Shown here in pieces: positions 8,322 through 13,202 of a stretch of DNA of 13,202 bases. A program made the position numbers and the translations under genes. The notes beneath the pieces were generated by a model that saw nothing but the letters and a program-made list of their open reading frames with translations, was not told where the DNA came from and did not search any database. Location: assembly GCA_019408975.1 (NCBI GenBank), contig DXVA01000098.1:1-13202 (forward strand), written 5' to 3'. The DNA is from Lentisphaeria bacterium. Lineage in GTDB: Bacteria > Verrucomicrobiota > Lentisphaeria > Victivallales > UBA1829. Numbering within the stretch: position 1 is the first letter of the stretch; each line of letters starts with the position of its first letter.

Positions 8322-9599
8322 TTACTTCTTTCTCGGCTCCAGCGTATACATTGCCTGCGTCATTGCCCAGGCTTTATCTATTTTCATCTTCTGGAACTCG
8401 TATTTGGCACCCCAGGTATCGGAAAACACAATCGAGGAGTCACTGTCGTTATAGCCGGTAATCAGGCGCATGTGTCCGGGAACGCACCAGATGACGGGAA
8501 TTCCTTTATCAATAAAATCATGAATCCGTTTATTGAATTTCTTGAATTCCCTCTTGTCATCCAATCTGGCTTTTTCAAAGATATCCGGCTTGCACTTCCG
8601 CAATGTCTCACCCACAAAAATGATGTCGCCGCGTGTTACGATTTTTACAGCCGGGGCTTTGTTTTTTCTGGCAATCCCGTTATAACGGTCCATGAAACTC
8701 CGGAAATCCCGTATGTCGTCCATGAAGGAATAATGGCTGTTCAAACGGCATCCGAGGCGGTTGCTGATGCGTTTCAGAGAGTTGTACATCTCTTCCACAT
8801 TGGTGCCGCGGTTGCTGGTTCCTGCAATCTGCGCAATGGTGTGCTGTGTGACGTCATCCGATCCGTAATACTTCATGATTCGTTCGACCACGGCGGGAAC
8901 ACAGTATCCCTTCATCCCCTGATCCACCATCGGAATACCTTCGATATACACATCGTTCGCAGGTGTCTTTTTAACGTTGGAGGAAAGCTGGGAGGCACTT
9001 TTCGCCACTTTTCCGATCACGGTATTGTCCGCCTGCGCCCCCTGATTCTTCTCAATGGTGACAAGGATATATTCGGCAAGGAAAGAGTCTCTATCGCTCG
9101 AACTCCAGCGCAGCTGATAACTGAGGGCGGGTGTGTTCCAGATGCGCATCTTCACCTTTGCCCTGGAACCGAGACGCCTTTGATTCTCCTGCGGGCTGAC
9201 TCCGGTTTTTTCGGAAAGTTTCTTTGTAAGCACCTCGATTTTTTGCTCGAACTCCTCCTCGTCGGTAATCGGAACCGAGTCACCTTTATTGTAAACGGCA
9301 ATATAGATACGGCTGAGTTTACCGTCCTTGAAACGGACAATCGCCTCCGGCACCGCTTCGGAAAAGAAAGTTATGTTCTCACGCCTGAGCGCCTGATAAC
9401 GTGCGGCATCGCGCTTGTAAGAGAGCCATTTGAAATTGGAACCGGCTTTCAGAATGGAATTATTCTGGAGATTGGCGGGAGTCAGTTTTTCAAAAAGCGT
9501 TCCCTCTTTGTCGAAGCTGTCCGCCAAGTCGAACTGAGCCGCCTGAAGTATGACTGCCGCCGAAAAGAACATGGCTGTCAGTAAGATTCGCACTTTCAT
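8322..9599 (-). CDS. Secreted C39-like (papain-fold) cysteine peptidase family protein
   Basis: A 425-aa protein. The start at 9599 is chosen because AGGAGG lies 4 bases upstream and it yields a signal peptide (residues 1-21, MKVRILLTAMFFSAAVILQAA); a longer frame reaching back to 9674 would remove both. Residues about 22-205 form a region I do not recognise, with a helical EEEFEQKIEVLTKKLSEKTG stretch. Residues about 218-425 look like a C39-type papain fold: the DQGMKGYC segment gives the oxyanion Gln227 and nucleophile Cys233, GHMRLITGYN gives His376, and FSDTWG gives Asp394. The full Q-C-H-D set argues for an active enzyme, but the substrate is unknown. It does not show the ABC-exporter fusion of bacteriocin C39 peptidases. 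It sits between ftsY and ribD with no obvious functional link, 71 bases after ftsY and 8 before ribD. Confidence 0.82.
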   Translation of the reverse strand: MKVRILLTAMFFSAAVILQAAQFDLADSFDKEGTLFEKLTPANLQNNSILKAGSNFKWLSYKRDAARYQALRRENITFFSEAVPEAIVRFKDGKLSRIYIAVYNKGDSVPITDEEEFEQKIEVLTKKLSEKTGVSPQENQRRLGSRAKVKMRIWNTPALSYQLRWSSSDRDSFLAEYILVTIEKNQGAQADNTVIGKVAKSASQLSSNVKKTPANDVYIEGIPMVDQGMKGYCVPAVVERIMKYYGSDDVTQHTIAQIAGTSNRGTNVEEMYNSLKRISNRLGCRLNSHYSFMDDIRDFRSFMDRYNGIARKNKAPAVKIVTRGDIIFVGETLRKCKPDIFEKARLDDKREFKKFNKRIHDFIDKGIPVIWCVPGHMRLITGYNDSDSSIVFSDTWGAKYEFQKMKIDKAWAMTQAMYTLEPRKK

Positions 9600-9639
9600 C
9601 CCGCCTCCTATTCCCGCAGAAAGCCGCCGCCGTCTGCAT

Positions 9640-9667
9640 TTTATACCTTGAAACAAAACGGAAACAA
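9640..9667 (-). promoter_or_regulatory. Possible internal promoter before the C39-like gene
   Basis: In the 71-base gap after ftsY, the minus strand reads TTGTTT (9662-9667), a 16-base spacer and TATAAA (9640-9645). The -10 is good, but the -35 matches the TTGACA consensus at only three positions. It would start transcription near 9633, about 34 bases before the C39-like ATG. This is the widest gap inside the operon, which makes a secondary promoter plausible. Confidence 0.3.
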
Positions 9668-9670
9668 CCG

Positions 9671-10600
9671 TCAAACCTTTTTGTCCCCGAAAAAAATCGC
9701 CTCCGCATAATGCTCGGGAGAAAATTCCTGAAGATCATCCGGGGCTTCACCGAGCCCGACAAACAGAATCGGCAGTTTGAATTCATCCTGAATCGCCGCA
9801 GCAGCACCGCCTTTTCCCGTTCCGTCCAGTTTGGTCAGGACAAGCGCACTTGCGCCGGAAAGAGCGGCAAACTCACGCGCCTGTGCAATCGCGTTGGTCC
9901 CGATGCTGGAATCAATGGTCAACAGAGTCTCATGCGGGGCATCCGGCTTGAGTTTTTTGATGATCCGCAGCATTTTCGCAAGCTCCTCCATGAGCGCTTT
10001 CTGGTTGTGCTGGCGTCCTGCGGTGTCGATGATCAGGTAGTCCGACCCGCGTGCAATCGCCGAGGAAACCGCATCATAGGCAACCGCCGCGGCATCCGCC
10101 CCCTGTCTCGAAGCCACGACCTGCGAATTGGTGCGCTCCCCCCAGAGTTTGAGCTGTTCGACCGCTGCCGCACGGAACGTGTCGCAGGCGGCAAGCGTAA
10201 CCTTTCTGCCTTGATTCGTCAACAGATAAGCGAGCTTTCCGGCGGTGGTAGTCTTGCCGCTGCCGTTCACACCGACCATCAGGATCACGGTGAGAGAGCC
10301 GTCCGGAGTCGTTCTGAGCTTCCGTGCGCCCGGCTTCAGCATCGCGATCATATCCTCCTTTGCGACATTCAGAATGTCGTCGGAGCCGTTCAGGATGCCG
10401 CGCTGGTAGCGGTCCCTGATATCCGCCATGATCTTTTTCGTGGCATTCACGCCGAAGTCTGCCGAGATGAGTTCATTCTCAAGTTTTTTGAATGTCTCGT
10501 CATCCCATTTTTTGACCTCGGTGAAAATACCGCTGACGGAACGGGAAAGAGCCGTCGCCGTCTTTTGAAGTCCCCGCTTAAATGTATCGAATATCGACAT
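9671..10600 (-). CDS. ftsY: Signal recognition particle receptor FtsY
   Basis: GTPase at the inner face of the membrane that receives SRP-ribosome complexes and hands them to the translocon. The 309-aa protein is mostly the NG core. The N domain is about 1-95. The GTPase domain follows with GVNGSGKTTTAGKLA at 110-124 (P-loop), DTFRAAAVEQL at 140-150, DTAGRQHN at 192-199, TKLDGTGKGG at 256-265 and VGLGE at 281-285. The long acidic A domain of enterobacterial FtsY is absent, as in many bacteria. One motif is unusual: DSSIGTNA at 230-237, where most family members have a DATTGQNA-like sequence. Its ATG shares a base with the nusB stop (TGATG), and GGAG lies 10 bases upstream, so the two are translationally coupled. 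Confidence 0.96.
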   Translation of the reverse strand: MSIFDTFKRGLQKTATALSRSVSGIFTEVKKWDDETFKKLENELISADFGVNATKKIMADIRDRYQRGILNGSDDILNVAKEDMIAMLKPGARKLRTTPDGSLTVILMVGVNGSGKTTTAGKLAYLLTNQGRKVTLAACDTFRAAAVEQLKLWGERTNSQVVASRQGADAAAVAYDAVSSAIARGSDYLIIDTAGRQHNQKALMEELAKMLRIIKKLKPDAPHETLLTIDSSIGTNAIAQAREFAALSGASALVLTKLDGTGKGGAAAAIQDEFKLPILFVGLGEAPDDLQEFSPEHYAEAIFFGDKKV

Positions 10601-11148
10601 CAGTCATTTTCTCCGTTGTTTTTCTGCCCGGGGGGATTTTTCGCTCCTGCGGGGAGCGAATCTTTGACGCCGTTCAGGATGCCGTTGATGAAGATGCCGG
10701 ATTTCTCGGAACTGAAATCCTTTGAAATCTCAATCGCTTCATCAATGCTGACCAGTGCCGGAATATCCGGGCAGAATTCCAACTCGAAAATCGCAACTCG
10801 CATGATATTGCGATCTACGACGGGCATCCGGTCAATGTCCCATTTCTTCGAGAAGGATTCAATGGTCCTGTCTATTTCCTGTTCGTGCTCATAGACCCCG
10901 GCAATGATTTTTTCCGCATAATTGCGGGCTTTGCGGAAGATACGGTTTGAAGGAAATTCGCCGGACTCTTCCGCCTGGGCCCAGAAATTTTCCAGCGATT
11001 CGGAAAAATTGTCATTTCCGGCGAGATCACACTGAAAAAGATACTGCATCGCAAGTTCGCGCCCCATTCGTTTGAAATGGAGCATCGGCGCAATGTGCTC
11101 GTTTTTTCTTTGCAGCTTTTCCGCCGGATTGGTTTCAAACTCATTCAT
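10600..11148 (-). CDS. nusB: Transcription antitermination factor NusB
   Basis: RNA-binding protein that works with NusE (ribosomal protein S10) in antitermination on rRNA operons. The helical NusB core spans about residues 27-165: RMGRELAMQYLFQCDL at 27-42, RNYAEKIIAGVYEHEQEIDRTI, WDIDRMPVVDRNIMRVAIFEL, and IDEAIEISKDFSSEKSGIFINGILNGV near the end. At 182 aa it is longer than compact homologues (about 140), with a polar 25-residue N-terminal extension and a short basic C-terminal tail. The start at 11148 lies 10 bases after the ribH stop; in-frame ATGs at residues 22 and 28 would remove the extension and cannot be excluded. The ribH-nusB pair is a common bacterial arrangement. Confidence 0.93.
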   Translation of the reverse strand: MNEFETNPAEKLQRKNEHIAPMLHFKRMGRELAMQYLFQCDLAGNDNFSESLENFWAQAEESGEFPSNRIFRKARNYAEKIIAGVYEHEQEIDRTIESFSKKWDIDRMPVVDRNIMRVAIFELEFCPDIPALVSIDEAIEISKDFSSEKSGIFINGILNGVKDSLPAGAKNPPGQKNNGEND

Positions 11149-11158
11149 GATGGCAGAC

Positions 11159-11644
11159 TCAAGCTTTCTGAGGAATTGTCTTTACCAGATTCGCCATCTC
11201 GATCGCGGTATGGGCGGCATCCGCGCCGCGGTTGCCCGCCTTTGTGCCGCTGCGTTCGATCGCCTGCTCGATATTTTCGGTGGTGACGACACCGTAAATC
11301 GCCGGAGTGCCCTTTTCTATTGCAAGCTGCCCGAGCGCCTTGGAAACCTGTCCGTTGATATAGTCCGCATGTGCCGTGGACCCCTGAATCACGCAGCCGA
11401 GGCTGATGATCGCATCATATTTTCCGGTGTCCATCAGCTTGGAAACCATGAACGGGATCTCGAACGCACCCGGAACCCATACGATATCCACATTCTCTTT
11501 GTCGCCGCCGTGACGCACGATTGTATCCAGCGCGCCCCCGAGGAGCTTGCTGACGAAGAACTCATTGAATCGTGAACACACAATTGCGAATTTCAGCCCT
11601 TCGGCTTTCAACATTCCTTCATAAACTGCCATTTTCACATCCAT
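11159..11644 (-). CDS. ribH: 6,7-dimethyl-8-ribityllumazine synthase
   Basis: Condenses 5-amino-6-ribitylamino-uracil with 3,4-dihydroxy-2-butanone 4-phosphate, the products of the RibD and RibBA branches, to give the substrate of RibE. In most bacteria it forms large pentamer-based shells. The 161-aa length is standard. Visible signatures are CSRFNEFFVSKLLGGALD at 23-40, VPGAFEIP at 57-64, LGCVIQGSTAHADYI at 82-96 (H92 is the usual catalytic histidine) and SGTKAGNRGADAA at 132-144. In-frame ATGs at 11644 and 11632 are both possible; neither has a strong ribosome binding site. It is the first gene of the unit driven by the promoter at 11725-11753. Confidence 0.96.
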   Translation of the reverse strand: MDVKMAVYEGMLKAEGLKFAIVCSRFNEFFVSKLLGGALDTIVRHGGDKENVDIVWVPGAFEIPFMVSKLMDTGKYDAIISLGCVIQGSTAHADYINGQVSKALGQLAIEKGTPAIYGVVTTENIEQAIERSGTKAGNRGADAAHTAIEMANLVKTIPQKA

Positions 11645-11724
11645 CCCATGTTGATTGGAGTTTCAAGTTACAGAAAATCATGAAGCAGAACTTAATCCTG
11701 CCATAGTTTATTTTAAATCCGTGT

Positions 11725-11753
11725 AATATACTTTGTTTTCCCGAGTGTTTCAA
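11725..11753 (-). promoter_or_regulatory. Sigma70-like promoter for the ribH-nusB-ftsY unit
   Basis: On the minus strand, TTGAAA (11748-11753) is followed by exactly 17 bases and TATATT (11725-11730); each hexamer differs from consensus at one position. The expected transcription start is near 11718, giving a leader of about 74 bases before the ribH ATG. It lies just downstream of the ribBA terminator, so it explains how ribH and later genes are expressed. I see no FMN riboswitch in its leader. Confidence 0.7.
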
Positions 11754-11771
11754 CTTAAAATAAAAACACTC
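11743..11771. repeat. Inverted repeat overlapping the ribH -35 element
   Basis: Perfect 8-bp arms GAGTGTTT (11743-11750) and AAACACTC (11764-11771) are separated by a 13-base A+T-rich centre. Neither strand shows a T run after it, so it does not look like an intrinsic terminator. One arm overlaps the first bases of the -35 hexamer of the ribH promoter, so it could be a protein-binding operator, or an RNA 3'-end structure behind the ribBA terminator. Confidence 0.5.
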
Positions 11772-11779
11772 CGGACAAG

Positions 11780-11835
11780 AAAAATGAAAAAGATGGAAAG
11801 GCGCCCGGAGAAAACGGTATCCGCTCCTTTCCATC
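11780..11835 (-). terminator. Intrinsic terminator of ribBA
   Basis: Seven bases after the ribBA stop the minus strand has GATGGAAAGG (11826-11835) and its perfect complement CCTTTCCATC (11792-11801). They enclose 24 bases that hold a small CGGA/TCCG inner helix. The stem is followed at once by TTTTTCATTTTTC. A 10-bp stem plus a T tract in the right place makes this a convincing rho-independent terminator, separating ribBA from the ribH unit. Confidence 0.88.
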
Positions 11836-11842
11836 CTTCGGG

Positions 11843-13057
11843 TCATTCAGGCTGCCTGATATCATCAAGCAGGTGCCCCATCTTCATCTTCTTGGTCTCA
11901 AGGTAATGCCTGTCGTGCTCCTGAGGCGGAATGACGATCGGGACACGCTCCACGATTTTCAGCCCGTAACCGTCAATGCCGACGATCTTCTGCGGATTAT
12001 TGGTCAGCAGACGCACACCCTTGATGCCGAGATCCAGCAGAATCTGCGCTCCGACTCCATATTCGCGCAGGTCGGCGGGGAAACCGAGACGTTCATTTGC
12101 CTCGACCGTGTCGCACCCCTGCTCCTGAAGTTTGTAGGCATGAAGCTTGTTCTCAAGCCCGATGCCACGCCCCTCCTGGCGCATATAGACCAGTACGCCG
12201 CAGCCTTCCTTCGCAATCATCTTCATGGCGGTGTGGAGCTGGTCGCCGCAGTCGCAGCGCGCGGAGCCGAAGACATCTCCCGTCAGACACTCACTGTGAA
12301 CTCGCACAAGAACCGAGTCTTTCCCCTTGACGTCTCCGCAGACCAGCGCCAGATGCGTCGAATTGTCAATCCTGGAACGATAGAGATACATCTGGAAATC
12401 ACCGTATCTTGTAGGCAGTTTGACGGATTCCTCGCACACGACCAGATGCTCCGTGCGGCGGCGGTAGGCGATCAGGTCCGCAATGGAAAGAATCTTGAGT
12501 CCATGTTTCTTTTTGAACTCCATCAGCTCCGGCAGGCGCGCCATCTCGCCGTTGTCCTTCATGATCTCGCAGATCGCTCCCGCAGGATAAAGCCCCGCCA
12601 TGCGGGCAAGGTCAACACACGCTTCCGTATGCCCGGTTCTCTGGAGAACCCCGCCGGGACGCGCCGCCAGCGGAAAAACATGTCCGGGAGTCACGAAATC
12701 TTTGCGCGTTGTTTCCGGATTCATCATCAGACGGATCGTATAAGCGCGGTCGAATGCGGAAATGCCGGTCGTGATTCCCTCCGCGGCATCGACGCTCTCG
12801 GTAAACGGCGTATGATAGTGGTCGGTGGAGGGCGGACGCGTGATATTCAGTTCCTTTGCACGCTCCTCGGTGATTGGAGCGCAGATCAGCCCGCGGGCGT
12901 ATTTCGCCATGAAATTGATGACTTCCGGAGTCACTTTTTCCGTAGCGCAGACCAGATCGCCTTCATTTTCCCTGTTTTCATCATCGGTCACAATGATGAG
13001 CTTTCCGTTTCTGACATCCTCCAGAACGGATTCCACACTGTCGAATTCAAAACTCAT
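11843..13057 (-). CDS. ribBA: Bifunctional 3,4-dihydroxy-2-butanone 4-phosphate synthase / GTP cyclohydrolase II
   Basis: Starts both arms of riboflavin synthesis: ribulose 5-phosphate to dihydroxybutanone phosphate, and GTP to the first pyrimidine intermediate. The 404-aa protein has a RibB half about 1-200, with [11 protein letters not shown] at 25-35, [13 protein letters not shown] at 120-132 and GHTEA at 142-146. The RibA half, about 205-404, has the zinc set C257, C268 and C270 in [25 protein letters not shown] at 292-301, [11 protein letters not shown] at 330-340 and LLTNNPQK at 350-357. Both active sites look intact. AAGGAGG stands 8 bases before the ATG. The gene is preceded by an FMN riboswitch and followed by a strong terminator, so it probably forms a monocistronic FMN-controlled unit. 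Confidence 0.97.
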   Translation of the reverse strand: MSFEFDSVESVLEDVRNGKLIIVTDDENRENEGDLVCATEKVTPEVINFMAKYARGLICAPITEERAKELNITRPPSTDHYHTPFTESVDAAEGITTGISAFDRAYTIRLMMNPETTRKDFVTPGHVFPLAARPGGVLQRTGHTEACVDLARMAGLYPAGAICEIMKDNGEMARLPELMEFKKKHGLKILSIADLIAYRRRTEHLVVCEESVKLPTRYGDFQMYLYRSRIDNSTHLALVCGDVKGKDSVLVRVHSECLTGDVFGSARCDCGDQLHTAMKMIAKEGCGVLVYMRQEGRGIGLENKLHAYKLQEQGCDTVEANERLGFPADLREYGVGAQILLDLGIKGVRLLTNNPQKIVGIDGYGLKIVERVPIVIPPQEHDRHYLETKKMKMGHLLDDIRQPE

Positions 13058-13060
13058 ATT

Positions 13061-13078
13061 CTCAGCCTCCTTGCTGAA
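13061..13078 (-). promoter_or_regulatory. ribBA ribosome binding site in a small hairpin loop
   Basis: The minus strand reads TTCAGC-AAGGAG-GCTGAG directly upstream of the ribBA start. The flanks can pair (five Watson-Crick pairs plus one G-U), placing AAGGAG in a hexaloop. The same GGAGGCTG stretch can instead pair with an upstream segment at 13112-13119, so this looks like the open state of a translational switch. The pairing is read from sequence; the regulatory effect is inferred. Confidence 0.6.
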
Positions 13079-13154
13079 TTTAAAATTTGCAGGGGCGGAG
13101 GGAAGAAAGGGAGAGGCTGGAACATACTTGAAGCCAAGTATGCCGTCAACGTCG
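13079..13154 (-). promoter_or_regulatory. Expression platform of the FMN riboswitch
   Basis: Between the aptamer and ribBA the minus strand holds a perfect hairpin, CATACTTG-GCTT-CAAGTATG (13123-13142), then a pyrimidine-rich tract. The segment CAGCCTC (13113-13119) is complementary to GAGGCTG (13063-13069), which covers part of the ribBA ribosome binding site. A second stretch, TTTCTTC (13102-13108), is complementary to GAAGAAA (13155-13161) at the 3' end of the aptamer. No stem followed by a T run is seen. This fits control of translation initiation by sequestering the ribosome binding site. Confidence 0.65.
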
Positions 13155-13202
13155 TTTCTTCTCTCATCCAGACTGTACTGTCGGTCATGGAATCACACCA
13201 TG
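13155..13202 (-). promoter_or_regulatory. FMN riboswitch (RFN element), 3' half only
   Basis: Read on the minus strand from the window edge, the sequence has CATGG-TGTGATT-CCATG, a 5-bp stem-loop with the conserved GTG..ATTC loop. ACCGACAGTACAGTCTGGAT and then GAGAGAAGAAA follow. These match the highly conserved 3' portion of the RFN element (CCGACAGT, AGTCTGGATG, GAGAAGA). The 5' half with the GGGGC..GGTGAAATTCCC segment lies outside the window. Its place upstream of ribBA is the usual one: FMN binding lowers expression of riboflavin genes. Confidence 0.9.

Noticed and set aside
7195..8454. A 419-codon open frame on the plus strand opposite ribD and ribE
   Set aside because: It lies wholly antisense to clearly identified genes, its product is low-complexity and rich in Arg/Pro, and no known motif is visible. 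High G+C codon use explains the lack of stops.
8472..9584. A 370-codon plus-strand open frame opposite the C39-like gene
   Set aside because: It is antisense to a gene with signal peptide, ribosome binding site and catalytic motifs. The plus-strand product has no recognisable domain.
9616..9637. GCAGA/TCTGC inverted repeat between ftsY and the C39-like gene, considered as a terminator
   Set aside because: Only five pairs, a 12-base loop and no T run; it cannot be supported as a terminator.
9710..10894. A 394-codon plus-strand open frame opposite ftsY and nusB
   Set aside because: It is a shadow of two unmistakable genes, with no family signature of its own.
11645..11718. Leader of ribH examined for a second FMN riboswitch
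   Set aside because: The leader of about 74 bases contains none of the conserved RFN blocks and is too short for the full aptamer.

Overview
This window looks like chromosomal DNA from a member of the Lentisphaerota (Victivallis-like). That is an inference. It rests on a pseudopilin-type protein with the [17 protein letters not shown] leader segment and a degenerate C-terminal H-x9-DG-like motif, sandwiched between a LacI-type regulator and a very large secreted CBM9/DUF4091-type carbohydrate-active protein. This arrangement is familiar from that phylum and from related PVC bacteria. No mobile element, CRISPR array, tRNA or rRNA was found. Coding density is very high and no gene-free stretch exceeds 300 bases; the longest are 11645-11842 and 13058-13202, and both hold regulatory signals.

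Left part (51-4995, + strand): three tightly packed genes form one apparent transcription unit. They are a LacI-family regulator, a secreted or pilus-like protein with a prepilin N-terminus, and a 1033-residue secreted multidomain protein (signal peptide, LamG-like sandwich, CBM9-like domain, beta-sandwich, DUF4091-like TIM barrel). The simplest reading is a locally regulated glycan-use cassette. A strong inverted repeat at 5018-5042 closes it and probably serves both converging units.

Right part (5059-13202, - strand): a cofactor and housekeeping block. Read in its own direction it starts at the right edge with the 3' half of an FMN riboswitch. The riboswitch leads into ribBA, followed by a clear intrinsic terminator (about 11780-11835). 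A new sigma70-like promoter (11725-11753) then starts ribH, nusB, ftsY, a secreted C39-like papain-fold protein, ribD, ribE, an unrecognised 276-aa protein and pdxJ. Gene junctions are very tight: TGATG overlap at nusB/ftsY, ATGA overlap at ribE/unknown, and 6-13 bp gaps elsewhere. The exception is a 71-bp gap before the C39-like gene.

The four rib genes together supply all core steps from GTP and ribulose 5-phosphate to riboflavin except the dephosphorylation step. PdxJ makes pyridoxine 5'-phosphate, so the block joins two cofactor pathways with transcription antitermination (NusB) and membrane protein targeting (FtsY). The sequence suggests that FMN controls ribBA by sequestering its ribosome binding site, while the remaining rib genes are insulated by the terminator and driven separately. 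The most unusual members are the secreted C39-like protein and the 276-aa protein embedded among the rib genes.
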